A stretch of DNA of 64,000 bases from CBDBBY01 sp965203215 (GCA_965203215.1 CBDBBY010000001.1:1178001-1242000); one strand, 5' to 3'; counted from the stretch's first letter, positions 52,286-61,604 are shown. The notes: generated by a model from the sequence alone, not told the origin. A program made the numbers and translations.

Positions 52286-54433
52286 TTACTGCAATTCCTT
52301 TGGCGGCGAATCGGGAATCATTATGGTCATCTCCGTGAACTCGCCGTCTTTGGATTCCACCGAGATTGACCCGCCATGCTGCAATACGATGTCGTTCGAC
52401 AGCGACAGCCCCAGACCGGTGCCTTGATCGGTCGGCTTGGTTGTGAAGAACGGGTTGAATATCTTGTCCTTGACTTCAGGCGGCATGCCGCTGCCGTTAT
52501 CGCGGATCGTGATACGGATCATGTCACCCTCCCGCTTGGTTCCCAGCTTGAGTTCCGGACTGTATCCGGTCTGCGACGCGCCCATTTTCTCTTCAAGTTT
52601 CAGTCGCTTGTCGTGCGTCGCGTAACAGGCATTGCTTACCATGTTCAAAATCACCCGGCCAAGATCCTGCGAGATCACTTCCGGTTTGCCGGCGTTTTCA
52701 TCGTATTCCGATTTAAGAGTGAGGTTGAAACCTTCCGTTGTCGCCCTCGCTCCATGGTATGCAAGCTTCGCATGCTCGTCGACAAGCGTGTTTATTTCCG
52801 TCCTCTGGAAACCGCCGCCTCGTCCCATCCTGAGCATGTCGTGGACGATGCGGTTCGCACGTCCTGAATGCTCAAGAATCCGCTTCAGGTTGTCGTTCAG
52901 AAGTTCGTGGATGCTCTCGATTTCCTCCTTCCGCTCCTCCTCATCCATGGTCTCGTCTTCGGCAACTTCTTCAAGCTCCTCCAGCAGCTCCCTTGATGCT
53001 TCCGAAAAATTCTTCACGAAATTCAAAGGATTCTTGATTTCATGCGCGACCCCTGCCGTCAGTTCTCCCAATGCGGCGAGTTTTTCCCTCATGACGATCT
53101 GGTTTTGCGCCTTCTTCAAATCTTCAAGCACGGTCTCCAAGGCCGCATTCTTTTCCTGAAGCTCATTGGCTAGATTTTCGACCAAGCCCAGCCTTTGCAC
53201 TTGCAGCGCATGGCGACGGAAAATCTCCAAAGCAGAGGCCATTTCCGCGATTTCATCTCGACCGCTTATATCCACAGCTTCTTCAAGTTCGCCGCGCGCC
53301 ATCCCGCGCATCCTGGTGGACAACGATTCCAGCCTTCGAAGCAGGAAGCGCCCGACGAACAGCCAAGCGATCATAAGCGCACCGGCGAGTCCGCCGAAGC
53401 CGAGCGCCAAAAGCAATGTCCTTGTCGTCTGGACCGCTCGTGCCGTTGCCTGCGCGGCTTCGGCGACGCTTTTGCTCACGGCACCCACCAACAGCTCGAC
53501 ATTGTTGACAAGTTCCACTGCGATCAATCGATTGTTATGCAGCAACTCGCGTTGCTGGTTCTCCAATTCGATCTCCATATCCCTGATTTCAAACCCATTG
53601 CCTGGACCGAATCCCAGATCTTCAAGCTTTCCGAATAGCGGACTGACGCGATCTTCCACATCCGGTTGATTGAGCCGTTCCAAACTGCTTTGGATTGAGT
53701 CGAATGCGGACTCGAATTGCTCGCGCAACGGTTCCAGTTGCGCTTGGTCGCTGATGATGACGCTCGTAGCCAACAATTGGACGGCGACGTTCGCGCCTTT
53801 TTCCAGATTCGTAAGGTGCCGGTACCGGTCTATTTCCGGGACGGACAAGTGAACAACTTTCGGGGCGGGCTCCGCGTCAAGCTCAGTGTAGCCGGTCACG
53901 GAGTAGAAAAACTGTCTGTCCACTTCGGGCAGCAGATCCATGCGAACTTGCTTTTCCATTTCTGCAAGTTGCATCCTGAATTCGGCTGATCTCGCCCTGA
54001 GTCCGAGCAGTTCGCGCATGGAGGCTTCAATCGCATCGATGTTTTCGATAAGTTCCGAACTATACTGGCCCACCCGAATCGAACCCTCGCCCAAGTCGAA
54101 CTGCATCAGATTGCCGAGTTGCTTCTCGAATTCGCGCCTGACGTCGGAAACCTCCGCTATGACGGCCTCCAATTCTTCCCGCGTGGATGCGGAGGTCAGC
54201 CTAGGAGCAGCGGCAACAAGGGAGCCGCTGGTTTGAGCGATCCCGAAGGCTGAAACCATTTCGGGAAAGCTTTCCTCGTTGACCCTCCTTTGGGTTTCGT
54301 CTATCCGATCAAACGATTGCCACGCGACCAAAATTGCCGCCACCGTCACGAGCCCGGTAAAGCTGAGCGCTGCGTACAGCTGTGTCGCTAGGCGGTAGCG
54401 TGCCGCGAGCAGCTTCTTGACGGCGCCCATCAT
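52286..54433 (-). CDS. Membrane sensor histidine kinase with large periplasmic domain
   Basis: 715 residues. Helix 1 (about 20-40), a large mostly alpha-helical periplasmic region (about 41-337), helix 2 (about 338-361), HAMP (about 362-414), a coiled coil (about 415-450), the H-box with His about 464 (GELTAGVAHEIKNPLNFVKN), an unusual acidic insert after it (about 485-510, rich in Glu), then the ATPase domain. The ATPase domain has the N-box (ILNMVSNACYAT, Asn about 601) and G-boxes (DNGSGMPPEV, GTGLGLSLSNDI). It overlaps the binding-protein gene by 4 bp and is the last gene of the operon. The periplasmic part could sense the ligand-bound binding protein encoded next to it. Confidence 0.92.
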   Translation of the reverse strand: MMGAVKKLLAARYRLATQLYAALSFTGLVTVAAILVAWQSFDRIDETQRRVNEESFPEMVSAFGIAQTSGSLVAAAPRLTSASTREELEAVIAEVSDVRREFEKQLGNLMQFDLGEGSIRVGQYSSELIENIDAIEASMRELLGLRARSAEFRMQLAEMEKQVRMDLLPEVDRQFFYSVTGYTELDAEPAPKVVHLSVPEIDRYRHLTNLEKGANVAVQLLATSVIISDQAQLEPLREQFESAFDSIQSSLERLNQPDVEDRVSPLFGKLEDLGFGPGNGFEIRDMEIELENQQRELLHNNRLIAVELVNNVELLVGAVSKSVAEAAQATARAVQTTRTLLLALGFGGLAGALMIAWLFVGRFLLRRLESLSTRMRGMARGELEEAVDISGRDEIAEMASALEIFRRHALQVQRLGLVENLANELQEKNAALETVLEDLKKAQNQIVMREKLAALGELTAGVAHEIKNPLNFVKNFSEASRELLEELEEVAEDETMDEEERKEEIESIHELLNDNLKRILEHSGRANRIVHDMLRMGRGGGFQRTEINTLVDEHAKLAYHGARATTEGFNLTLKSEYDENAGKPEVISQDLGRVILNMVSNACYATHDKRLKLEEKMGASQTGYSPELKLGTKREGDMIRITIRDNGSGMPPEVKDKIFNPFFTTKPTDQGTGLGLSLSNDIVLQHGGSISVESKDGEFTEMTIMIPDSPPKELQ

Positions 54434-55617
54434 TTCGACAAATCGTCGTTCAGCGTTCGGATGGGAACGAATTCGCCGCGCGAATTGATGGCAGTCAGAA
54501 AGACTTCATCCGAACCTTGGTTGTCGTCGCTTTCGAAACGCAACGTCATGCCGCCCAGTTGCATCGGCTCCCGGCTCCTCAGCCTTGCCATGAAGCATTC
54601 TCTGGTGATGTTCGAAGCGCACGACTCAAGCGCGGCAGTCGCCATTCGACCGGCCATGTAGCCTTCGAACGAAACGAAGCCTCTGGGCGCCCCCGGCTGG
54701 ACCTCGTCCAGCGCGTTCCGATACTGGCTGGCAGCCTCCAAATCCGCTGAATCGAAGTGGGGGACCACCTGCGTGACGAATACTCCGGTGTTCAGCGGCC
54801 CCAGCTCTCTCGCCAAAGCATTGCTTCCAACGAACGAAATCGTGACGAAAACAGGATCGAACCCAATCTTGTTCGCCCACTTGACCGCAGTTGCCACCGG
54901 TTCGTAAGCGCCTACGAGTATCACGGCATCCGGGTTGCGCAGCTGAAGATCGAATACGGCGGTCTTGACCGCCGTCGTATTCCTTGGGTACGCGCCGTCG
55001 GCTACGAGTTCCAACCCCCTGTTCTCCAGAGCCTTCACTGTGCTGGAGTGCACGGCCCGCCCGAAGGAATCGTTCTGATAGAGCACGCCGACCCGCGTAA
55101 TGCCTCTGTCCTCGATCAGCCTGTCAATGATCTCGTCGACTTCTTGCTGGTAAGACGCCCGGAAATTGAACACCGTCGAAAGAGTTTCATGATCCCGAAG
55201 AAACCCGGCGCCGGTGAAAGGAGCCACGTAAGGAACTCCGGCCTCTTCGGCGATCGGGGTCGCGGATCTTGAGGTGGGCGTGCCTACCGCTCCGATCAAA
55301 GCGAACACTTCTTCCTTTTCAATCAAAAGGCGAGTGTTCTCTACGGACCTGTCGGGCTCGTATCCGTCATCAAGCTGGATGAGCTCGATTTGCCTGCCGT
55401 TCACTCCTCCCGCGCGATTCGCCTCGCCGAACGCCGCGAGCAGTCCCAGCCGCATGCCCTTTCCGAGATCGCCGGCCGGACCTGAGTAAGCCGCGCTTTG
55501 GCCGAACACGATTGCCGTATCCGTCACTCCGGTTTCGGCTGCCGCCCCGAAAGAACCAAAAGACAATGCGGACGATGCCAGGGCGGCTGAAGCGAGGACA
55601 CGCTTTGCCGCCGTCAT
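54430..55617 (-). CDS. Periplasmic branched-chain-amino-acid-type binding protein without transporter genes
   Basis: 395 residues, type I periplasmic binding fold (Peripla_BP_6/LivJ-like). A signal peptide covers about the first 28 residues (ending FGAAAE). Landmarks are VFGQSAAYSGPAGDLGKGMRLGLLAAFGEANRAGGVNGR, IGAVGTPTSRSATPIAEEAGVPYVAPFTGA and RVGVLYQNDSFGRA. The ligand is unknown; the family binds amino acids, amides, ureas and aromatic acids. There are no permease or ATPase genes. Instead it lies between an RsbW-like kinase (4 bp overlap) and a sensor kinase (4 bp overlap), so a role as a ligand sensor is likely. Confidence 0.9.
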   Translation of the reverse strand: MTAAKRVLASAALASSALSFGSFGAAAETGVTDTAIVFGQSAAYSGPAGDLGKGMRLGLLAAFGEANRAGGVNGRQIELIQLDDGYEPDRSVENTRLLIEKEEVFALIGAVGTPTSRSATPIAEEAGVPYVAPFTGAGFLRDHETLSTVFNFRASYQQEVDEIIDRLIEDRGITRVGVLYQNDSFGRAVHSSTVKALENRGLELVADGAYPRNTTAVKTAVFDLQLRNPDAVILVGAYEPVATAVKWANKIGFDPVFVTISFVGSNALARELGPLNTGVFVTQVVPHFDSADLEAASQYRNALDEVQPGAPRGFVSFEGYMAGRMATAALESCASNITRECFMARLRSREPMQLGGMTLRFESDDNQGSDEVFLTAINSRGEFVPIRTLNDDLSK

Positions 55618-56033
55618 TCAGTTCTCCGTTTGACGATGGTCAGTATGTTCATTCCTCCGGTCCGCTCATATCGGACGTCGTCCGCGATGGTTTTGACAAA
55701 ATGGACGCCAAGCCCGCCGACTTCCCGCATTTCAACAGATGTTTCGACGTCTGCGTCCGGCGCGGCTTCAAGAGGATTGAATTCCGGCCCGTTGTCGGCG
55801 AGCACGGCGCGCGCCTCTGATTCATCGGAGAAGAGAGAAAGCTTGATTACGGGATTGTCCTCCGCCAATCCGTAACTGACCACGTTCATCACAAGCTCCT
55901 CGAGCATCAGCCGCATCTGGAATTCGAGTTCGGACGGCCATTGCTCACTTTCCGAGAACTCGTCAATTATAGCATGCGCTTGATTGACGCCGTCCAGTTC
56001 GGGATCGATCATGATGGATTTTTCGGCGGTCAC
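55614..56033 (-). CDS. RsbW/SpoIIAB-like anti-sigma serine/threonine kinase
   Basis: 139 residues from a GTG at 56033 that shares a base with the upstream stop (TAGTG); an ATG at 56006 is the alternative. GHKL ATPase fold: N-box MRLMLEELVMNVVSYGL, G1 box LADNGPEFNP and G2 box VGGLGVHFVKTIADDVRYE. Such kinases phosphorylate STAS antagonists and, depending on that, hold or release a sigma factor or other partner. The phosphatase gene precedes it and the STAS gene at 48397 is the likely substrate. Confidence 0.9.
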   Translation of the reverse strand: MTAEKSIMIDPELDGVNQAHAIIDEFSESEQWPSELEFQMRLMLEELVMNVVSYGLAEDNPVIKLSLFSDESEARAVLADNGPEFNPLEAAPDADVETSVEMREVGGLGVHFVKTIADDVRYERTGGMNILTIVKRRTE

Positions 56034-57196
56034 TACGATGCTCCGTCGTACAGAATGGACAAGCACGTAATGTCGTCGGACTGCGCCGCTTCGCCCGCAA
56101 ACTCGCCGATAGCCTGAATGATCTGCTTGTTCAGCGTCGGCAGATCCGATCTATCCATTTCTGAAACGATCTGCGCGAACCGCTCCTCGCCGAACAGCTC
56201 TCCGCTTTCGTTCATGGCCTCGGTCACGCCGTCGGTATACAGAATTAATACATCGCCTGGCTCAAGGTTTACCCTCTTCATCCCGAAAGGGATTTCGGAA
56301 AACAAACCCAGGGCGATGCCTTCCGGCATGTCGAGGTATTCCGCTGTCCCGTTCGCCCGAGCGAGCAGCGGCGGATTGTGACCTCCGTTCGAGTATTCGA
56401 ATTCGCCTGTCTTGGGATCGAATATTCCGTAAAGCAAAGTAACGAACATCCCAGTCCGATTGTCTTCTATCAACAGGTTGTTGACTTCGTTCAGCACTTT
56501 GCTCGAATCCAGCGTTCCGACTGCGGCGCCCTTCAAAAGAGTCCGACTGGACATCATGAATAATGCCGCAGGCACGCCCTTGTCCGAGACGTCCGCGATC
56601 GCCAGCCCGTATCTGTCCGCGTCGAGACGAACGATGTCGAAGAAATCGCCTCCTACGTTTCTGGCGGGCTCCATGATTCCATGGATCTTGAAGCGGTCGC
56701 CTTCCGGAAACTTCGCCGGAAGAATCGACTGCTGCATCCCGTTCGCCAAGCCGAGCTCGTTCTGTATGGAAATCAGCTTGTCGCGGGATGCCAGAGCGTC
56801 CCTCCACATTTCGAGGTGGCGGACCGTCCTGTCGATCGTTATCCTGAGATCCTCGAAATCAATCGGCTTGGTCACGAAATCAAAAGCGCCGCGATTCATC
56901 GCGGCGCGTATGTTTTCCATGTCCCCGTACGCCGAGATAATCACCGATTTGATATTCGGATCAACCGACGGGATCTGCTGCAGCAACGTGAGCCCGTCCA
57001 TCTCGGGCATATTGATATCCGACAGGACTATGTCGAAATCGCCGCCCTCCTTCAATCGCTCAAGCGCTTGCACGCCGTTCCCTGCGAACTGAAACTCGTA
57101 CTTCCCCCGCCTGATTTCCCGCCTCATGCGCTGGAGCACCATCGGCTCCACATCCGGCTCGTCGTCTACAACCAATATCCTGTACAAGTCGCTCAT
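56033..57196 (-). CDS. Response regulator with PP2C (RsbU-type) phosphatase output
   Basis: 387 residues from the ATG at 57196 (MSDLYRILVVDDEPDV); an ATG at 57205 is also possible. Receiver domain: acidic pair at residues 11-12, phospho-acceptor Asp about 60 (VLSDINMPEMDGL) and Lys about 110 (FVTKPID). After a linker the SpoIIE/PP2C domain has the metal-binding GGDFFDIV (Asp about 184 and 187) and AIADVSDKGVPAALFM. It should dephosphorylate a STAS protein when phosphorylated by the cognate sensor kinase, which is encoded three genes later. First gene of the operon. Confidence 0.93.
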   Translation of the reverse strand: MSDLYRILVVDDEPDVEPMVLQRMRREIRRGKYEFQFAGNGVQALERLKEGGDFDIVLSDINMPEMDGLTLLQQIPSVDPNIKSVIISAYGDMENIRAAMNRGAFDFVTKPIDFEDLRITIDRTVRHLEMWRDALASRDKLISIQNELGLANGMQQSILPAKFPEGDRFKIHGIMEPARNVGGDFFDIVRLDADRYGLAIADVSDKGVPAALFMMSSRTLLKGAAVGTLDSSKVLNEVNNLLIEDNRTGMFVTLLYGIFDPKTGEFEYSNGGHNPPLLARANGTAEYLDMPEGIALGLFSEIPFGMKRVNLEPGDVLILYTDGVTEAMNESGELFGEERFAQIVSEMDRSDLPTLNKQIIQAIGEFAGEAAQSDDITCLSILYDGAS

Positions 57197-57478
57197 GCCG
57201 TTCATTCCGGTCTTGCCTCTGCGGACGCCCGCGTTCATGCCAAACGACGCGCAAACCGTTCAATACAAATCGCGCGCCCGTCGCCGAACATTTGCCGCAA
57301 TTTGCGCACAATGCAACACCAAATTGCACGTTCCGGTGCCGTCCATGCAACGGGCGGCGCGGGATCGCAGCCAATTGCACCGCAGATTGAAGCGGAATTC
57401 GGAGAACTTGGCTGAATATGGGCATCAGAACAACATAAATCGCAAACTTGCACTTGGAATCCTTGAAAGCGGGCAATA

Positions 57479-58948
57479 ATGGTAATTTCCGGCGACGGAC
57501 AAACGGCGGGAACATTGGATTTCACAAACTACAGGTTGGATGAAGCCGTCTTCGACGAAATGTTCCATCCCGACCGGTTGGTCCGGAAACACTACGCGCC
57601 GATGAAGGACCTGCTGGATCAGATGCCTTCGGAAAAGGCGAATGAAATCCAAGACTCGGTCGCGGCGTCATTTCGGAACGAAGGAATCGCCTTCACAGTG
57701 TACGGCGGCGATCAGCCCGAAGAACGCATGATTCCCGTGGATTGCATTCCTCGCCTGATTTCCGGGAAGGAATGGGACTTCCTGGAATCCGGATTGGCGC
57801 AACGGCTCAAAGCGCTGAATTTGTTTCTCAATGACGTCTATGGCGACCAGAAGGCGATATCGGACGGCGTCATTCCTGCCGAAATGGTTCTGGATTGCCC
57901 ACATTACCGTCCGCGGCTTCGCGGATTGTCGCCGCCTCTTTCGGTCTGGGTGGCTGTCGGGGGAATCGACATTATTCGGACGAACGACGGTTTCAGAGTT
58001 CTTGAAGACAATCTGCGGGTGCCTTCGGGCGTCTCGTACATGATCGCCAACCGCAAGGCGATCAAGTCCAGCTACCGACGCTTGTTCAGGGATTGCCGCG
58101 TCAGGCACATCGAAGACTACGGCCAATTTCTGCTGAAGACTCTCATGGAATTGGCTCCGAGCGAGCGCAGCGCGCCCACGGTCGTCGTACTGACGCCGGG
58201 GATCTACAACTCCGCCTTCTACGAGCACATGTTTCTTGCGCGCGAGATCGGCGCGCCGCTTGTCGAAGGCCAGGATCTCGTGGTTCGCGATGGATTCGTT
58301 TTCATGAAGACGGTTTCGGGATTGGCCCAGGTGGACGTCATCTACAGGCGGGTGGACGACGACTTCCTTGATCCTGAGATGTTCCGGCCGGACTCGCTTC
58401 TCGGGGTGCCGGGGATCATGGAGGCCTACATCAAGGGCAATGTCGCGCTTGCGAACGCGCCGGGAACGGGGGTGGCGGACGACAAAAGCGTTTATGCGTA
58501 CGTTCCCGATCTGATCAGGTATTTCCTCGGCGAAGATCCGATTTTGGAAAATGTCGATACGCGGCTGTGCCGCAATCCGGAGGATCTTGCTTACACGCTG
58601 GACAATCTGGACAAGCTTGTCGTCAAACGGGTCGATGAATCCGGAGGCTACGGCTTATTGGTCGGACCGCATGCGTCCGTGCAGGAGCGGAACGAATTCG
58701 CCGAAGCCGTCAAGGAAAATCCTGCTCTTTACATCTCGCAGCCGGTTCTTCAATTGTCCCGCGCTCCCTGCCTGATCGACGGGCAGCTGGAACCGCGGCA
58801 TGTCGACCTCCGACCCTTCGTATTGACGGCGAAGGAAACAAGGATTGTTCCCGGCGCCTTCTGCAGGGTCGCCTTGAGGCGCGGCAGCCTGGTGGTCAAT
58901 TCCAGCCAAGGCGGCGGAGGCAAAGACTTTTGGGTATTGGAAGATTGA
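57479..58948 (+). CDS. Circularly permuted ATP-grasp protein (CPA2 type)
   Basis: 489 residues. Family stretches are ERMIPVDCIPRLISGKEWDFLESGLAQRLKALNLFLNDVYGD near the N-terminus, VLEDNLRVPSGVSYMIANR in the middle, and LVVKRVDESGGYGLLVGP in the ATP-binding part near residue 390. ATP-grasp enzymes join an acid to an amine or similar, using ATP; the substrates of this group are not known. The next gene encodes the usual partner, an alpha-E protein, whose ATG follows the stop directly. It diverges from the signalling operon. Confidence 0.9.
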   Translation: MVISGDGQTAGTLDFTNYRLDEAVFDEMFHPDRLVRKHYAPMKDLLDQMPSEKANEIQDSVAASFRNEGIAFTVYGGDQPEERMIPVDCIPRLISGKEWDFLESGLAQRLKALNLFLNDVYGDQKAISDGVIPAEMVLDCPHYRPRLRGLSPPLSVWVAVGGIDIIRTNDGFRVLEDNLRVPSGVSYMIANRKAIKSSYRRLFRDCRVRHIEDYGQFLLKTLMELAPSERSAPTVVVLTPGIYNSAFYEHMFLAREIGAPLVEGQDLVVRDGFVFMKTVSGLAQVDVIYRRVDDDFLDPEMFRPDSLLGVPGIMEAYIKGNVALANAPGTGVADDKSVYAYVPDLIRYFLGEDPILENVDTRLCRNPEDLAYTLDNLDKLVVKRVDESGGYGLLVGPHASVQERNEFAEAVKENPALYISQPVLQLSRAPCLIDGQLEPRHVDLRPFVLTAKETRIVPGAFCRVALRRGSLVVNSSQGGGGKDFWVLED

Positions 58949-59905
58949 ATGCTGGCGCGTAGCGCGCAGGGACTCTACTGGCTGGGCCGCTATCTGGAGC
59001 GGGCGGAACATGTATGCGAAGCGCTCCAGCTGCAGGTGTCGGCACTCGTCGACCGGCCGGTCGAAGAAATTCAGTTCGGATGGCGGCGGATTTACATAAG
59101 TTTGAAACGCATGCCGCCTGGCGGTCTGCTGACCCATATGACCGATGCGTTCACGCTGGCGGATTCGTTCACGCTCGCCGGCGATTTGACGTTTGAACCT
59201 CAAAATCCCGACTCTCTCGCCAAGTGCTTCGATCATGCGCGCGAGAACGCGCGGCAGATGCGCCATTGCATCAGCACCGAAATGTGGTTCGGCCTGAACC
59301 GCGCCTATCTCGGATTCAAACCGCTGGACTTGCCGGAAATCTGGAAGTCCGCGCCTGAAGAATTCTACGCGGGCGTCGCAAAGGATTTCCGCGCATTCTT
59401 CGGGGTCGCGGAAGCGACGATGTACAGGGATGCAGGCTGGCATTTCCTCCAGCTCGGCCGAGCGGTCGAGCGTGCGCAACTCTCGATTTCGCTGTTGGTC
59501 GGCCATGAAGAGGCCGAAGAGCAAAGCTCTGCCGATCCCGAAAAAAATGTCTTGAGCCTGCTGCGGATATTTCACGCGGCAGACAGCTACACCCGCAGGT
59601 TCGGCAGCGAAATCGATGGCGCTTCCGCATTCGACATGATGGCGTCGGATCCGATGCTTCCATCGTCGGTGCTGGCATCCTGCGAAGCTGTCGGCAGCCA
59701 CCTTTCAAAGATTGACCCGCATCCCGGGTCGATTTGCGCCGAAGCAAAACGATCTGCGGAGCAATTGTTGAACCTGTTCAGGCGCATTCTGCAGAATTCT
59801 CCGCATCGCCGGAAAATGCTGTTGGAAGCGGAAAGTGAAAGCAGAAAGCTGCATGAATTCATCCATGCAGGGTATTTCGACTACGCCGCCGGACGCTCCC
59901 GTTGA
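58949..59905 (+). CDS. Alpha-E domain protein (DUF403 type)
   Basis: 318 residues, mostly alpha-helical. The opening MLARSAQGLYWLGRYLERAEHVCEALQLQVSALVDRP is the family signature; ARENARQMRHCISTEMWFGLNRAYL and ATMYRDAGWHFLQLGRAVERAQLSISLLV follow. It is almost always encoded next to a circularly permuted ATP-grasp protein and is thought to act with it in making a peptide-like modification. The transglutaminase-like and proteasome-like genes often found with the pair are not seen here. Confidence 0.9.
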   Translation: MLARSAQGLYWLGRYLERAEHVCEALQLQVSALVDRPVEEIQFGWRRIYISLKRMPPGGLLTHMTDAFTLADSFTLAGDLTFEPQNPDSLAKCFDHARENARQMRHCISTEMWFGLNRAYLGFKPLDLPEIWKSAPEEFYAGVAKDFRAFFGVAEATMYRDAGWHFLQLGRAVERAQLSISLLVGHEEAEEQSSADPEKNVLSLLRIFHAADSYTRRFGSEIDGASAFDMMASDPMLPSSVLASCEAVGSHLSKIDPHPGSICAEAKRSAEQLLNLFRRILQNSPHRRKMLLEAESESRKLHEFIHAGYFDYAAGRSR

Positions 59906-60290
59906 TTGTCATTGCAAGGCGCGGTCGAGCGGCGCATAGAGTTTCGGCGCCGGACGGGCTCGAATCCTCCGACCGCCCGACCAATCGCCGACGGAAGAAA
60001 ACCGGTTGCGGGACGTCCACACAAGACGGCCGACGCAGCGACCCTAGTCACGGAGTTTCGCAGGCTCTTCAGCCAACCGGTTGCCAGATTCAGATTATCG
60101 CGCGTCGCGATTGCGCGCCTCGGCCGTGCGAACGTCCAATTTCGCTTGTGTCTGAATTCCTGGAGGCTAAAGTGACCGGCCTGTGATGCTATCTTCATAA
60201 TGTTGACACCTTACTCTGACATTTCTCAGCAGCACAGGAGGCATCCGATGCCTCGTTTCCGTTTCCACTTGTCAACTTAGGGAGGCATTC
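59906..60290. other. Intergenic region upstream of ugpB
   Basis: 385 bp. No credible gene. A TTGACA hexamer at 60203-60208 could be a -35 element, but a matching -10 is weak. A 17-bp palindrome lies at 60238-60254, and a GGGAGG ribosome binding site lies six bases before the ugpB ATG. Confidence 0.5.
60238..60254. promoter_or_regulatory. Perfect palindrome upstream of ugpB, candidate operator
   Basis: GAGGCATC-C-GATGCCTC is a perfect inverted repeat with 8-bp arms, ending 36 bp before the ugpB start and downstream of a TTGACA hexamer. That position would suit a repressor of the LacI or GntR kind controlling the importer. A half-site-like GGAGGCATTC recurs around the ribosome binding site at 60281-60290. 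No such regulator gene is in the window. Confidence 0.45.
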
Positions 60291-61604
60291 ATGAAAAATA
60301 CGATCGTTGGCGCATTCGCCGCGGGGGCAGCCGCTTTCCTGCCGCAAGCCGGGTTCGCTCAGACTGAAATCCAGTTCTGGCACGCCTTTACGGGCCGACT
60401 CGGCGACCTTGTCGCGGAGCAAGTCGAGAACTTCAACGCGAACAGCGCCGAATACAAGATAATCGCTTCGCACAAGGGCAACTATTCTGAAACATTGAAC
60501 GCCGGCATCGCGGCATTCCGCGCCGGAGAACAGCCGCATATCCTGATGGTTTTCGAGGTCGGAACGGCCACGATGATGGCAGCTGAAGGGGCAATCAAGC
60601 CGGTATACCGGTTGATGGCCGACTCGGGGGCGGATTTCGACGCGGATGCGTACATCGGCGCCGTAAAGGGCTATTACACGACGACCGAAGGCGAGATGCT
60701 TTCGCTTCCCTTCAATTCGTCCACTCCGGTCCTGTGGGTTAACCGCGACGCTCTGCAGGCATCGGGAATCGACCCCGATACGGATCTGTCCACCTGGCAA
60801 GCCGTCGGCGAGGTGCTGGATCAGCTGGAGGCCGCCGGGCACTCGTGCCCGATGACCACCGCTTGGCAAAGCTGGGTGCATCTTGAGAACCTCTCCGCCT
60901 ACCACAACGTCCCGTTCGCCACGAAGGAGAACGGATTTGCCGGTCTGGATACCGAGCTCGCCTTCAACGGCCCGGTTCAAGTTCAACATGTCGGCGCGAT
61001 GGGAGAGTGGGCGCAGGAAGGGAAATTCATCTATGCCGGTCGCCGCAACGAGGGCGGCGCGAACTTCCGGGCCGGAAGTTGCGCATTGTTCACCGAAAGC
61101 TCCGCCGGATACGCAGGAATCAGCACCGAGGCGGAATTCGACTTCGGCGTGCGGCATCTCCCCTACTGGGACGGCGTTGACGGCGCACCGCAAAACACCA
61201 TCATCGGAGGAGCTTCGCTTTGGGTGCTGGAAGGGCATTCCGACGAAGAGTACAAAGGCGTAGCCGAATATCTGAACTATCTTTCCTCGACCGCCGTCCA
61301 AGCGAAGTGGCATCAGGACACGGGATATCTTCCGATTACGTCGGCCGCGGGCGAAGAGACCCGCTCCATGGGTTTCTACGACGAAAATCCGGGTACGGAC
61401 ATCGCGGTCATCCAGATGACCGCGAACGCGCCGACTGCCAACTCCAAAGGCCTCCGCCTCGGTTCATTCGACCAGATCCGGGCCATCATCGACGAAGAGC
61501 TTGAAGCCGTGTGGTCCGGCGACAAGACAGCGCAGGAGGCGCTGGACAGCGCGGTCGAACGCGGAAACGAACTGTTGCGTCGTTTCGAGCGCGCCAACAG
61601 CTAA
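60291..61604 (+). CDS. ugpB: sn-Glycerol-3-phosphate-type ABC importer binding protein
   Basis: 437 residues. Signal peptide of about 23 residues ending at AGFAQ. Landmarks of UgpB are TEIQFWHAFTGRLGDLVAEQVENFNANSAEYKI, VFEVGTATMMAAEGAIKPVYRLM and PFNSSTPVLWVNRDAL. The protein captures glycerol-3-phosphate or its diesters in the periplasm for uptake as a carbon and phosphate source; binding specificity is inferred from family resemblance and the downstream gene order. GGGAGG lies six bases before the ATG. A strong hairpin separates it from ugpA. Confidence 0.93.
   Translation: MKNTIVGAFAAGAAAFLPQAGFAQTEIQFWHAFTGRLGDLVAEQVENFNANSAEYKIIASHKGNYSETLNAGIAAFRAGEQPHILMVFEVGTATMMAAEGAIKPVYRLMADSGADFDADAYIGAVKGYYTTTEGEMLSLPFNSSTPVLWVNRDALQASGIDPDTDLSTWQAVGEVLDQLEAAGHSCPMTTAWQSWVHLENLSAYHNVPFATKENGFAGLDTELAFNGPVQVQHVGAMGEWAQEGKFIYAGRRNEGGANFRAGSCALFTESSAGYAGISTEAEFDFGVRHLPYWDGVDGAPQNTIIGGASLWVLEGHSDEEYKGVAEYLNYLSSTAVQAKWHQDTGYLPITSAAGEETRSMGFYDENPGTDIAVIQMTANAPTANSKGLRLGSFDQIRAIIDEELEAVWSGDKTAQEALDSAVERGNELLRRFERANS

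Noticed and set aside
51856..52338. Plus-strand frame with GAGG, ATG and an upstream TTGACA-N17-ATTAAT
   Set aside because: The predicted protein has no recognisable fold or family and runs into the sensor kinase gene on the other strand. Promoter-like matches are common in AT-rich DNA.
60203..60226. Possible Pho box before ugpB (two TGACA repeats)
   Set aside because: The repeats start 13 bp apart rather than the 11 bp of Pho boxes and the flanking bases do not match.
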